Assembly: GCF_010183535.1 (NCBI RefSeq)
Contig: NC_071332.1
Location: 3,286,001 to 3,350,000 of the forward strand
Origin: Caenorhabditis remanei
Taxonomy: Eukaryota > Nematoda > Chromadorea > Rhabditida > Rhabditidae
Length of the DNA stretch: 64,000 nucleotides
Direction of reading: 5' to 3'
In this document: one piece after another, positions 1 through 11,500 of the stretch
How the letters are laid out: every line of letters begins with the position of its first letter
Position numbering within the stretch: position 1 is the first letter of the stretch
The notes under the pieces: model-generated
What the model was told of the DNA's origin: nothing
The model's input: the letters and a program-made list of their open reading frames with translations, nothing else
The model's database searches: none
Program-made: the position numbers and the translations under genes

Positions 1-145
1 CAAAAACACGCTCTACCGAAGTTATCAATAGAGCGCGTATTCTCCAAAACGAGAATCATCCAAAACTTAGAGTTCTGCAGCAAGAGCGCTCTACCGAACA
101 TTTCTGAAAAAAAAACAGAGAATTGTCAATAGAGCGCAGTTGACC
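1..145. repeat. degraded copies of the GCTCTACCGAA foldback family (family B)
   Basis: GCTCTACCGAA occurs at about 9-19 and again at 89-99, and AATAGAGCGC-type complements occur near 28-37 and 129-138. These are the arm sequences of the B family that is complete elsewhere (for example 3083-3217). Here they are fragmentary and look like stacked remnants. Confidence 0.5.
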
Positions 146-227
146 AGGTCGAAAAGTCCAAAAATGAGGATTGAACTGTAAAATGCGTGAGACGAGACAG
201 CTGTCGTAACACCAACAAAGTGTTTGT

Positions 228-367
228 TTAGAGGATCGTTCCCTTTCCGGCTGGCTTGTAAATCTCACTTTTATCCCAATTGTCTTCTTCTTCACAGTAC
301 TTGACACCTCTCAAGTCGTAAATAACAGAGATTTCATTTGGAAGCAGTGAATAAAAGTGAATGAGAT
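228..367 (-). other. possible orphan terminal coding exon
   Basis: On the minus strand an open frame reads from a possible splice acceptor (CTGTTTTAG, just above 367) to a TAA at 228-230. It gives about 46 residues ending in KPAGKGTIL, with mixed polar and charged composition and worm-like codon use. I do not recognise the peptide. A minus-strand terminal exon needs upstream exons at higher coordinates, but next come an inverted-repeat element (463-950) and then the transporter, whose own stop is at 984. It could be an alternative last exon of transporter copy 1, a relic of a gene cut by the repeat, or chance. Confidence 0.22.
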
Positions 368-462
368 CTAAAACAGAGGAAAGAGGAGCAACAAGAACAG
401 GAAAAATAACAGGAAAAACCGGCAAAAAACGAAGATTAAATTCAGAGAAAAAGACCTTACTA

Positions 463-950
463 GGGAGTGTTTCAGACGTAATTTGGCCTTTCAAATTGGC
501 TCATATCCTATAAAGTACTTCTCAACACACTGATTCCGAATATGTGATCCAATTTTGTAGAACGTTTCACTGAACTGAGATATATGCATTTAAAGTCATT
601 TCCAGAGCAAAAATTGCATTTTTCAAGACACTCAAAATCAATTTTAGACCCAATTTTTCTGTGTAATACGTGTAAATCAAGGTTGAAAAATTACAGTAAA
701 CGTTCTTGCTGTGCTTTTTCGACCTTGCAACCTCGATTTACACGTATTACACAGAAAAATTGGGTCTAAAATTGATTTTGAGTGTCTTGAAAAATGCAAT
801 TTTTGCACTGGAAATGACTTTAAATGCATATATCTCAGTTCAGTGAAGCGTTCTACAAAATTGGATCACATATTCGGAATCAGCGTGTTGAGAAGTACCT
901 TATAGGATATGAGCCAATTTGAAAGACCAAATTACGTCTGAAACACTCCC
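463..950. mobile_element. 488-bp inverted-repeat element (MITE-like) with TA flanks
   Basis: Two arms of about 210-230 bp are near-perfect reverse complements. They start with GGGAGTGTTTCAGACG on the left and end with its complement on the right, around an unpaired spacer near 690-725. Both ends abut TA (461-462 and 951-952), as expected for a Tc1/mariner-type target duplication. No transposase frame is present, so it is non-autonomous. Short open frames inside it are symmetric by-products of the palindrome. Confidence 0.8.
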
Positions 951-983
951 TAATTAGAAACAAAAAAAAAACGGCCTAAAAAT

Positions 984-3900
984 TCAAGAAGACCCAGACA
1001 AATCGGGGATACAATAGAGGAGTTTCTGAATGAGATGAGTGAACCCAATCCACGTGGAATTCACGAATCCCGGGCGCCATTTATTGTGAACGAACAGTGT
1101 GTACACAGGGATTCCGGAGAGCACCAGGAAGAGCCCGTAGACGAGTTCCCAGGGGTCGCTATGGAAAAATGGAAGGACTAGGAGGAAAATACACATGAGA
1201 AAGAAGATAATCGGGTAGAGAATGCTGATTTTGATGGGACGATTTTCGAGAACACTGCTGGGCAACGTGGCTCGAAGCTTCAAAAGTCCGGCGGTCGACG
1301 CGAAGAATACCAGAGAATCCGCGAACGTCAAATAGTTAATCAACTGGAAGACGTTTCCAATGAATAGCATTACGATAGAAGTCCCTCCAAGGAATATCAA
1401 CGAAGGTATCGGAGTCAACTGTTTGATGGAAATCATTGCGAACAGTTCGGGTAATTGATTGTTTCGTGCTCCGGAGAAGAACATTCTCGAGCATGTGATG
1501 AGAATTCCGTTGAGTGATCCGACGCACGAGAATGAGACGAACATTGGCATCAGGATTTTGCTGCCGAACGAGCCGAGGATCTTGTCGGCGAATGTGATCG
1601 CGACGGCGTCCGAATCGAGGATCTGGAGATTCGGGGCTTAATTATAAGGTAATATACAGTAATGCCCAAAATGTGATCAACTTTGGCTGTTTTCAGTTGA
1701 AATTGGCCAGCTTTGAGAATGTGTCATAGTAATACTGATTGTCCCATGAAGTACAGGTTTAATGAATTAGACAGAACAAAGATAGAGCTTCATTTTTGTA
1801 GTTGACAACTTTTTTGTACGATCACTCCCTAGAGAGTTATGGTCATTTTAAGACGACAGCTCAAAAATCGCACTAACTGAAGTTACATTGTAGAGATGTA
1901 ACTCTCTAGGGAGTGTCCGTACAAAAAAGTTGTCAACTACAAAAATAAAGCTCTACATTTATTCTGTCTAATTCATTAAACCGGTACTTGATGGGAAAAT
2001 CAGAATTACTATGACACATTCTCAAAGCTGGCCAATTTCAACTGAAAACAGCCAAAGTTGATACCTTTTTGTCCGGTACTGTAGTTGAACATCTTTTTTT
2101 CTGAGATTTAGATTATTTTACTATAAAAACTGTGATTTACAACGATTTTTTCTGGCGGAAAAGCTCGAATTCGGTATAATTCGGGGAAATTATGATTTTC
2201 AGCCGGAAAAAACACTTTTCGCATCAATTTTCGATGAGAAATTTGTCGGTTTTTCACGATTTTGTGCTAAAACCTTCAAAATTTCCAGAAGTTCACATTT
2301 TTAGCACCTGAAATTGCCGTTGACATGATTTTGAACGCATTTGTCACCAAAAACTTGATTGTTTAGCGATAAACTTGCCAAAAATCAACAGAACAGCAAT
2401 TTCGGTATAAAATTTCCACTGAAAATTTGATGTTTTTCACAATTTCCAGGTGAAAAAGCAAACAATTTTCGAGAAAATAGCATTTTTAGCACCAAAACGC
2501 GTCGAAAACAGTTTAAAAACAATTTATTTATTGCAAAAATCTATATTTTAAACAGAAAGTGTTAAATTTTATACTTTGTCCGATTAAAATCGCATTTTCA
2601 TTGAAAAATCTTCTTATTTTTACTGTTTTCGATGAGTTTTGTACTGTTTTCGAAGAGGAAATTTCATACTAAAATATTGATGTTCCGTTGATTTTTTACA
2701 AGTTTATCAAAGAAAATTCCAACTTTAAGTGAAGAAATACGTTCAAAATCTTGTCTACTGTGATTTCAGGTGCTGAAATGCGATTTTCTTGAAATTTTGG
2801 TTTTTACAACCAAAAATCGTGAAAATCGGGAGGAAATTTTGAAAAATCGACCAATTTCCTTGTTTGGTCATAAAAATACGTAATTTGAATGATTTTTTAA
2901 CTGAAAAATAGCCAATTTTCTCAGCTTTTCCCGCTGAAAACACGACAAAACTCTACCTCATCGACAGTCAACACCGAGAAATAGGCGACGTTCACAAACA
3001 TGTAGACAACAGTGATGACAGGGATGGAGATGTAGATGGCACGTGGCAGATTTCTGAAATTTTTTTTGAATGAAAACTTGATCACGCTTCTTACAACCGC
3101 GCTCTACCGAAACCGAAGAAAATTGTGCGCGAAATTGAGTGACGCAGAGAAAAAGAGGCATTTTTCAAGAGGATTTCGGTGGAGCGCACTTGTAAGAGCA
3201 GTGCCGAGCTAATAAAATGCCACAAAATCCAGTTTTCACATAAAAAATAGACCGAAAATAGACTAAGAATTCCGTTTTTAGAATTAAAATTGTTCCATAA
3301 TTGAGTTTAGTGGTCTGAAACTTCAAATTTCACAATTTTTCTCGGTAGACAATTAGAGGGGCGTCAAAGGCGCGCCAGACAGTCTACTTCCTAACAACTA
3401 GCTTCAAACCTCGACTCAGCCTGGCTTGAAACGCGTCAAAGGCACCCCAGATAACAAAAAAGCGTCTTAGGCTCACCAGACACTAAATTTTCGGCTGAAT
3501 TGGAAATTGATATAATTTAAAGGTTGTCAAATGAAGAGCTAATAGCAAATTCCACACGAACCTAAACGGATTTTTGAGTTCTTCCGTGACAAAATTCAAA
3601 AACGAAAATCCAGAAAACGAGAATACACCAGAATAGAAAGCCATTGCGATTGCGGCGAGTTTCGTCTGTGTTCCCTCGTTGACATCAGGCATAACGAGAT
3701 TGTCGACGTGTCCCAATGATAGCCAATATCCGCCAGAAACAATGATAAGAGAGAGGGCGAGTAGTTTGGTGATAGTGAAGAAATCATTCGTTCTCGTCGC
3801 CATTCGAACATCCCAACAGTTGATGAAAGTGAGTACGGCGATGATACATCCAGCGAATAGATTCACGACAACATCGGGTACCGGACACGAATAGAATGGT

Positions 3901-5824
3901 TGGAGAGCGTATGTGGCACATGTTATTGCGATGATCGCCAGGGATGTCGGGTTGATGATTACCAAGGCGACCCACAGGAACAGAAATGCCGGAAGGGGAC
4001 CGAATGCCTGGAAACAATGGACATTTTGGAGCTATTGATTTTTTAAAAATTCTCGAAAATCGCATACTTGCAAACCGGGCCGAAACGGGCTAGCGCGTAA
4101 CTTGCGTCAAACTAAACGTTATGAGCTCAAAAATATACAAAAATGTAGATCTCGACGAGGTCTATCACCGTGACCTACTTTTTAATGCGCCGCGGGCAGG
4201 GCTAGAATGGCTTTTTTGGTCATTTTTGCGTTTTTTGGCACTTTTTCCGGCCCGTAGTATGTCACGGACATAGAACTCGTCGAGAGCTACATTTTGGTAT
4301 ATTTTTCAGCTCATAATTTTAAGTTTCAAGGGAGTTACGCGCCGGCCCGTTTCGGTCCGGTTTGCAAGTATGAAAAATCTGATTTTTCAAACAGAAAGGC
4401 TATCAGCTCGACACAATTCTTACAACTGCGCTCCACCGAAATACCCTTGAAAAATGGGCGCTAAGGAAGTTTCTGTTTCGGTGAAGCGCGATTGTAAGAA
4501 GCGTGGCGTGCTAAGATTATTTTGAAGAGCAAAAAAGCTAGAGCAAAAATGTGGGAATTTTCTGACATTTTTTTCGGAAATTGCAGTTTTTGCTGCCGAA
4601 AATATGATTTTTTTTAGCACTTCTGATTAAAAAGTTATGGAGATTCAATGCGGTATTTACAGATAGAAACCAATTTTTCCGTATTTTGGACATTTAAAGG
4701 AGTCAGAATAACAATTTTGGCCTAAGAGGGCCGAGTGCCTGGAAAAATGACAATTTTGGAGCTGTTAATTCTGGAAAAAGCTAAAAACTATCATTTTTAA
4801 CATTCCACAGCAACAATTAGTGTCATTTCTCAGCTTGAAGCATTTGGAAGTGAAATTTTAGCTGGAAGAAGGAAAACAAATGCAATTTTTAAAACAATTA
4901 CGATGCAAAATTTACGATTTCTATGATTTTTTTTTGCAATTTCCAGCAGAATTCAGGTTTTCGGTGAGCTGGAGCTCGTTTTTCTCGGTTTGAAAGGATC
5001 AAAATTGCTCAAAATCACAGTGAATGGGAATTTTTTTTTCGAAATTTTGATCCCAGGATTGAAAAATGGAGAATTTGGATAAGAAATGAAGGGAAATTAT
5101 GTGACTTTGTAACTTTTAGAGAAAAATTGCTGAAAATCGCAAGAGAACAACGCTTTTTTCGAGTTTTATGAAAGTGAAATGTATTTTTTAACAGTTTCGC
5201 CAAGATTCACTTGCAATTTTCGGTTTACGAACATCAAAATATACAAAAATACGAATTTTACACGATTCGAAAACTTAATCTGAAGTGAAATAGCTCTGAA
5301 AACGCAAAAAATGAAGTAAAAATTGTTTGAATACTCTTTTTTTTCAGAAAGGAAGTTGGGTCGATTTTATTAAAAAGAAAATACGCTGAAAATTCAAATA
5401 TTATAGTCAAATCGCCTGTTTTCACGAAATTTACTAGTTTAAGAGTTTGAAACTTCTGTAAAAACGTTGAATCTGAATAAACCGAATATGTAAAATGAAA
5501 AAACAACTAAATTTCGGCTTAAAACTTTATTTTCCATCGAATTTTCGTCATTTTTACCTCATAAATATAGGCGTAATCCCCTCCAGATTTGGGGATCAAC
5601 GTGCCCAATTCCGAATAACAAATGGCTCCGACCATAGCGAATGCACCACTCAACAACCAGATGAGAAGTGACATTCCAGCACTTCCCGCCTCCAAAAGTA
5701 CTCCTTTTGGAGAGACGAAAATTCCAGATCCTATGATAACACCGATGATAATTGTGCACCCATTGAATAGAGAGATTCGGGGTTTCAGTCTGATGAGCGA
5801 GCTGGTTTCGTCTTTTTCGTTCAT
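984..5824 (-). CDS. aat-2: LAT-type amino-acid transporter (SLC7 light chain), aat-2-like, copy 1
   Basis: Four exons on the minus strand: 5558-5824, 3562-4007, 2957-3053 and 984-1622, giving 482 residues. Family: SLC7 L-type amino-acid exchangers of the plasma membrane, about 12 membrane spans. The first span contains [12 protein letters not shown], as in mammalian LAT proteins. Cys130 sits in the loop motif FYSCPVPD, which matches the LAT cysteine that forms the disulfide with the 4F2-type heavy chain, so a heavy-chain partner is expected. The start was chosen at 5824 because a trans-splice-like acceptor (TTTTCCAG) ends 6 nt before it and the second copy starts at the same place. The symbol rests on resemblance and on glo-4 being next door; aat-1 or aat-3 orthology was not excluded by alignment. 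The split between exons 2 and 3 is absent from copy 2. Confidence 0.88.
1657..2081. mobile_element. Tc1-like MITE (family D) in intron 3 of transporter copy 1
   Basis: A 425-bp inverted repeat starting CAGTAATGCCC and ending GTCCGGTACTG, flanked by TA on both sides (1655-1656, 2082-2083). The arms share GTTGACAACTTTTTTGTACG and ACTCTCTAGGGAGTG with the copies at 18050-18440 and 52879-53756. Termini of the form CAGTACTGG resemble those of Tc1-family transposons. The matching intron of copy 2 lacks it, so it inserted after the duplication or was lost there. Confidence 0.75.
3083..3217. mobile_element. family B foldback element in intron 2 of transporter copy 1
   Basis: Inverted arms (CTTACAACCGCGCTCTACCG against CGGTGGAGCGCACTTGTAAG) surround a GACGCAGAGAAAAAGAG core and end near TAATA. 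This is one of about ten B copies in the window. It sits in the one intron that copy 2 lacks. Confidence 0.7.
3335..3483. repeat. GGCGCGCC-type repeat fragment
   Basis: Contains repeated GTCAAAGGCGCGCCAGACAG and GTCAAAGGCACCCCAGA motifs. A related string, GTCTGGCGCGCCTTTGACG, occurs at about 16919-16937, and a shorter GGCGCGCCAG at about 22190. It looks like a dispersed repeat within intron 2 of transporter copy 1. Confidence 0.4.
4063..4373. mobile_element. family C palindromic element
   Basis: Ends are CATACTTGCAAACCGGGC and GTCCGGTTTGCAAGTATG. Both arms carry ATGTAGATCTCGACGAG or its complement and a GCCGCGGGC core. It lies in intron 1 of transporter copy 1. Relatives lie at 20142-20486, 30700-30885, 35908-36791 and 37748-38095. 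Confidence 0.75.
4400..4514. mobile_element. family B foldback element in intron 1 of transporter copy 1
   Basis: TCTTACAACTGCGCTCCACC pairs with GGTGAAGCGCGATTGTAAGA about 90 bp away. It has the same terminal organisation as the other B copies. Confidence 0.65.
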
Positions 5825-5829
5825 TTTTT

Positions 5830-5833
5830 GCTG
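5830..5833 (-). promoter_or_regulatory. likely trans-splice acceptor of transporter copy 1
   Basis: On the minus strand TTTTTCCAG is followed by CAAAAAATG, so the acceptor lies six bases before the start codon. A pyrimidine-rich acceptor this close to an ATG with no upstream coding exon is the usual setting of an SL1 trans-splice site in Caenorhabditis. Confidence 0.45.
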
Positions 5834-6549
5834 GAAAAATTGAGATAAATTGATCAAATTAATGAGAAATTGAATAAACAACGTTTTTGGTGTAGAAAAC
5901 TTGAAAAAAATCGATTAAAAACTCAAAAATACTGCTGAAAACCATAATTTTCAGAGGGAAAATTCAAGCTTTGCAAAGTCCGCAATATTGCGTCAACGTG
6001 TACTTTCGAATACCGTTTTTTCCAGTCTTTATGTATTTTTCGCATGTTTTTCATGTTTTTCTTTGTTTTATACAATTATTTGGCGTTTGATTAATGTCTG
6101 AAACATAAAACTCAACAAGAATTAATAAGATTTCAGTGAGAAATCGTGCTCTGAAAATTGAGAGGGGTTACTGTAGATTTGCATTATAACTGCCGCACAA
6201 AGAAAAATAAATTATTTTTCGAGAAATCATTGTGGAATTCCGGCTAATAGAAAGGAAATTGTGGAAAACTGATGAGGAAAAGCTCTCGGTGTCTGAATAA
6301 ACAGAAAAATCTGAAAAAAGCTTGAAAAATCTTCAATTTTTGTTTCATAATAGTCAAGTACAGGTTTCCAGTAGGATTTTCTTCATCAATTGCTGTCATA
6401 ATTGTTGTGTTCCATCAAATATCCTCTCCAACCATCTCTTCTATTTGCATTCATTCTGTTCTGACCATCTGCCGTTGCCCTCTGTGTTACCATTGTCTCT
6501 TCTGCTCACCCCGTCGTTGTTCTTCTACCAATATCGATTTTCTTTTGGA
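5834..6549. promoter_or_regulatory. divergent intergenic region between transporter copy 1 and the small gene
   Basis: About 715 bp, AT-rich, between two genes transcribed away from each other, so it should hold both promoters. I see no recognisable element beyond a copy of the short dispersed string GTGTACTTTCGAATACCG near 5999-6016, related to three copies at 32.0-32.6 kb. The stretch 6440-6540 is T/C-rich just before the plus-strand start codon. Confidence 0.35.
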
Positions 6550-8295
6550 ATGGCTAGTTTTTCTGTGAATCCTAATGATTATAGTGCTCCGGAACCTATG
6601 ATCAACTCAAATAACTATCCCAAAACTGTGAGTACATAGGCTAGACCTACGAGTCTGTATTTTGTCGTGAAAGAAAAAATAGTCAACTTTGAGAATGTGT
6701 AACTCTGGCAGGAAACCCCGATTCACTCCAAAACTTAGTTAGTTTTGTAGATCAAATCTAGACCTACATTTTTGTAGTTGACAGCTTTTCGGTAGCTCCG
6801 CCCACTTTTGAGATCTCCGCTTTTGAAGGTAGATGACTTTGAAAGGCGCATATCTCAAAAGTGGGCGGAGCTATCAAAAAATTGTCAACAACAAAAATGT
6901 AGATTTAGATTTGATCTACACAACCATTGTGGATTTGTAGCACTTTGGCACTCTTACAGGAACCACCGGAGGCAACGAAACTGACTTTTGTGGATGCAGC
7001 CTTACAATACATAAAACTTGTGGATAATATTGTCGATGAGACGGAGGCTTTGAAATTCTTAGATTTAGTGGAGGATTGGATGCCGATGAAGAGAAAACAA
7101 GTAAAGAAAAAGGAGATAAAGAGACGGGAAGCTCTTGTAGCGAATATAAGCAACGATGTGAGTTTTGAGTTTTTGTAGGCTTCCTGTTTTCCTGTCTATG
7201 CTGTTTTCGTATTTGTACAAATTTACATTGGTTTTGTAGATCAAAACTAGGACCTTGTTTTTGTAGTTAATAACTTTTTCATAGCTATTCACGCTTTTGA
7301 GATATGCATGTTTGAAAAAAGATTTCAAAAATCGTTTTTATTAAAATTGACCAACTTTGAAACCGTGTAACTTCATAGCGTCTTGTCTAATCGTTTTGAA
7401 TTTACAACCAACTTGTAGATCAATCCACGAGCTTCATTTTGACAGTTGGCGGTTTTTTGATAGCTCCGCCCACTTTTAAGATACAACGGTTTGAAAACAG
7501 TTAAGTTCGAAACTATATAACTTTGCGAAAAATATTCCGATTTTTTTGAATTTACAACCAATGTGTAGATCAAAAGTAGGGCTACATTTTTTTAGTTGGA
7601 AGTTTTTTGATATCTCTTCAAGCTTTCGAGATATGCGCCTTTAAAGCACGGTAAGTGAGGAGAGGAGAGGAGGAGAGACGCAGAGAAGCGGCGGTGTCTG
7701 CTTCTCTGCGTCTCTTTCACTCCCTCCTGCCTATCTCAGCGGGGTGAATAGCTATCAAAAAGTTGTCAACTACAAAAATGTAGCGCTAGTTTTGATCTAC
7801 AATTTCAATAAAAATTCAAAAAAATCCGAATATTTTTCGCAGAGTTATATAGTTGCAAACTTTAGTGTTTTCAAACCGTTGTATCTCAAAAGTGGGCGGA
7901 GCTACCAAAAAACCGTCAACTGTCAAAATGAAGCTCGTGACTTGATCTACAATTTCATATCTCCACTTTCCAATTTTAAGCCCCACGACCCCCGTAAGAA
8001 GAAGTTCCAAAAGTGTTTGTCCCGCTACCGTATCCTCGTATCTCGATGCAAATCTCTGAAAAGACATGAACCGAATCTCAAATGGGAATCCATCGAAAAA
8101 ATCGAAAAAGAGCTGGAAGGATATCAAACAATCGAACAATTCGATCAGTTCTGGAAGAGACTTGTCGAGATGGAATCCTTCATTTCCCGTCTCGAATTCA
8201 GAATCCATTTCGGGTTCCTTCTGGCTCTGAAGAAACCATTCGTCTCCGCTAAAACTTGCATCTGTAATTGTCTGAAAAGGGTCTCATCTCAATAA
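6550..8295 (+). CDS. small charged protein of unknown function
   Basis: Three exons, 6550-6627, 6960-7157 and 7981-8295, give 196 residues with consistent phase. I do not recognise the family. Residues 27-92 form a likely helical segment ending in a strongly basic stretch (KRKQVKKKEIKRRE). Residues about 120-165 are rich in Glu, Lys, Ile and Phe with coiled-coil character. No signal peptide or membrane span is seen. Donors (GTGAGT twice) and the acceptor CTCTTACAG are good; the last acceptor, TTTTAAG, is weak. Both introns are filled with foldback repeats, and part of an element arm runs up to exon 3. The gene converges with glo-4, whose stop lies 280 bp beyond this one. Confidence 0.6.
6740..6930. 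repeat. family A foldback, GTGGGCGGAGC variant, intron 1 of the small gene
   Basis: Arms TGTAGATCAAATCTAGACC and GATTTGATCTACAC pair, with GTAGCTCCGCCCACTTTTGA and its complement inside. It has the arm set of family A but lacks the GACGCAGAGA core. Confidence 0.65.
7190..7980. repeat. stacked family A foldbacks filling intron 2 of the small gene
   Basis: Several arms (TTTGTAGATCAAAACTAGG, TTGATAGCTCCGCCCAC and complements) are nested around one hairpin core at 7673-7720, where GAGACGCAGAGAAGC pairs with GCTTCTCTGCGTCTC. The outer arms near 7400-7560 pair with 7795-7960, so a second copy appears to sit inside a first. Confidence 0.65.
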
Positions 8296-8574
8296 ATGAA
8301 TAAATCATTAATAATACATTTACATAAGACACAGAATTACATGAAGAAATGATAAAAAAAAACACGTTTTAAACCGAGAAAAAGGCAAATTTAGAGAGGG
8401 GTTTTTGAGCATACAGGTGGTAGATCACTGGGTTTTTTGTCAAAAAAAGGGAGGAAATTCGAGTAATAGAGAAGACCCGTAACATACAAATAATCAAAGG
8501 GGGGAGGCAGTAATTGAAATAAAACAGGCACAAAATCATAAAACAAGAATTATTTAGAAAATTGAAATATTCTA
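8296..8574. terminator. shared 3' intergenic region
   Basis: Two genes converge here, 279 bp between stop codons. The plus strand has overlapping AATAAATGAATAAATC near 8292-8307, which can serve as a polyadenylation signal for the small gene. A minus-strand signal is less clear. Confidence 0.4.
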
Positions 8575-11500
8575 TTACAGGGAGGCGCCGAGTGTGTGTC
8601 GCACTTTTTCCGTCCATTCATCTAGACACGTCGAGCATTCTGGCGGCGAGCCGACGACTGCTGGCTCCGCGTGAGCACACTGAGCGTAGACACGGATTTT
8701 CGACGAGACTTCTAGCGACGAGGAGGGGATCTGCAAAATATGGTAAAAATGGTTTTTCTGGTGCAAATTTTCGAAAATGATTCTAGAATTGGAAATTCGT
8801 AATTTCGGCAAATTTTCAGTCAGAATTTCTTCTGAAACTACAAAAAACAGTCAAAAATTTCATTTTTACAACTTTTTCTCTCAAAATGAGAGATTTTTCT
8901 TAATTTCTGAACTAACATCCTATGAGACACTGTATTGTTCGTCTTAAAATGCTATTTTAGACGAATTTTAAGCCAGAAATGGCTCTGAATATCGGATTTT
9001 TCTCGAGCAAATCTTGGATTAAAAAAATGATTCTAGAATTGGAAATTTCGGGGATTTTCGCGAAATTCTAGTGAAAAATCACTGAAAATTTACATTTTCT
9101 GTTCATTTTTCTGTTCATTTTTCGTTTATTTTGGTCTTTTTATCAGATTTTCAGTCAAAAATGCCACCGAAATTATAAAAAATCGGTGATTCCACTCGAA
9201 GAAAAACTATATTTTCATGAAAATTGTCCCAAAAACATTACAAAAAATGGTAAAAGTGGCAGAAATTTTACATTTTCGCGGTGAAAAATATGAATTTTTC
9301 GTATTTTCGAGCCGTTTTTCTCATTGTTTTCCCGAAATTTTGTGAGAGAAACTTGGTTTCCCGTCCAAAATTGTTAATTTTCATGAATGTTCAGGCGAAA
9401 AATTACTGTAGTTTCACCGTTTTCTCTGAAAATCCGAGTTTTCCACAAATTTTCAGACAAAAATGGTTCTGAATTTAATGTAAAAGAGTGTTCGAGAGAG
9501 AAAAATACAAAAAAGAAGATATTTTCTGATGGAAAATAGGCAAAACTCGTGATTTTTCATCGAAAAAAAGTTAAATTTTCAAATTTTCGAGTGACTTTTC
9601 TAGGAAAAACTCGATTTTTAGTCAAAAATTCAAAAAATTTGGGATTTTTGTCTGAAATTTCAGCATCCACAAGCCCTGGTGTGCTGAAATGAGGTATACT
9701 CAATCTGAAAGTCCTTCGGTACGTTCTCTGAGAGGAATACGTACAGTAATGCAATGGATACCTCGATCAGTAGTCAAAAGTTAGCGATTTTTGGCTGAAA
9801 TTTCAGCCTTCACTCCTCTCAATCCCCCGCTTACCGTCGGCGCAATAACCGGCTTCGACGCGCTGGTAAACGAGTCCAACATTGCAATCTTCTCATCAAT
9901 ACTCAACGTGCTCTGCACCCGCTCGTCATTCCACACCGCCGGCCACAACTGTGCAATCTGTTTCCCTTTTCGCATCGAATCCGACATCGGGACGTGACGG
10001 AACGCGGCGGAGAGCGCCTCTCGTGACTGCACGTCTTCATGATTCGCCATCACATCCCAGACGAGAGAGGAGAGTGCGAGAAGCGATTTATCACTAGTTC
10101 CACTATCCGATTTCAACCATTCAATCATCCGAATCGCTCGTTTCACGTCTCCAGCAATCAGATGAACGAGTGCAGTCGTCGTGCAAAGTGGCCCATCTTC
10201 TCCACCATATTGCTTCGGTTTCTGGGTGTCTTCCTCCTCCTCAATAACACTACTTCCATTGAGTTTCATCACCTCCACCGAACTACACAAATGCTTTGAC
10301 ACCGCTTGCACCACAGTCATATCCGATGCCTTGAGTCTATCCACAATCTCTTCCTTATCCACTCCATCCGCCATCTCATCGTTCTTCAACGTTCTCACTC
10401 GAACATCCGGTATCGCACCGGGTTTCTGCACAAACTGACTCTCATCCACATTCGGCATAAATCTCCGACCATCTCTCGCCTGGAAGAAGAACTTCTTCGT
10501 CGCCTCCGACGCCGACGTTCCATTCTTCTTTGTTATCACTCCACACTGTCCAAAGTCGTTTTTGCCCCACGCGTAGACCGATCCCTCGTCTGTCGATCCG
10601 ATGGTATGGTTGTTACCAAGAGTGACGTGTGTCCACTTGACATCACTCGGCTCAAACACCTGATGTGGCTCTTGTCGTTCCGTCTTATTCCCATGACCCA
10701 ATTGATAGTCCAGTCCTTTTCCCCACGTATAGAGTGATCCTTCCGTTGTGATGAGTGCAGAATGAGACAATCCACACGCGACATGGGCGATCGTTCCATC
10801 CAAAAAGTGTTTAATCTCCCTCAGCCCCAAATCGTCTCGTGGAATTTCGGAGGGAAGATTCAAGTTGACACGTGGCGTCGTTCCATTCGTCGACGGTGAT
10901 GGGGAGCCGCTCGGATCCTCGGTATTCTTGAGTTGAGCACTTCGGATCTTCTTCATCACAAACATTCGCATTTTCAGCTCCTGCGGGTTGCGTCCCCACT
11001 CGAAGATCCGATTCTCATCAGTGACACAAATCGAGTGATAATAGTGTGTCGCGATGAACTTGACTTTGAGGGGTCCCAAGGGGAGAGGTGTGAACGCAAA
11101 GACCTTCTTCACATCCTCATCCACTCCCATCTGTCCGTAGCTTCCAGATCCACAAACAAGTACTCGTCCGTTATCCGTCAAGGCTACCGTATGCGCCCGG
11201 CCACACGCCACCTGTGTGATCTTCGATATCAATCCGTTCACTTTGGTGGGAATAAGGTGGTTCGAATTGAAGCGTCCACCGTGTCCAAGTTGTCCCCAGA
11301 TTCCCCATCCGAATGTGTAGAGGGAGCCATCCGAGCAGACGAACGCCGAGTGGAATTGCCCGCAAGCGATGCGCTCGATGGCCGGCCAGTCACCGTCGAT
11401 TTGCTGGAAATAGTGAGCATAGTGAGTATTTAGCTATGTTTAAGGACCCATAATCCAAAGGTACATTGAAAAAAAGTGCAGTAAATCTTAAAGTACATTG

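Noticed and set aside
584..905. Open reading frames on the plus strand
   Set aside because: They lie entirely within the two arms of the inverted-repeat element 463-950 and mirror each other; there are no splice or homology signals.
9791..10737. Long plus-strand frames opposite glo-4 exon 14
   Set aside because: Shadows of the RCC1-coding exon on the other strand; no start context or domain.
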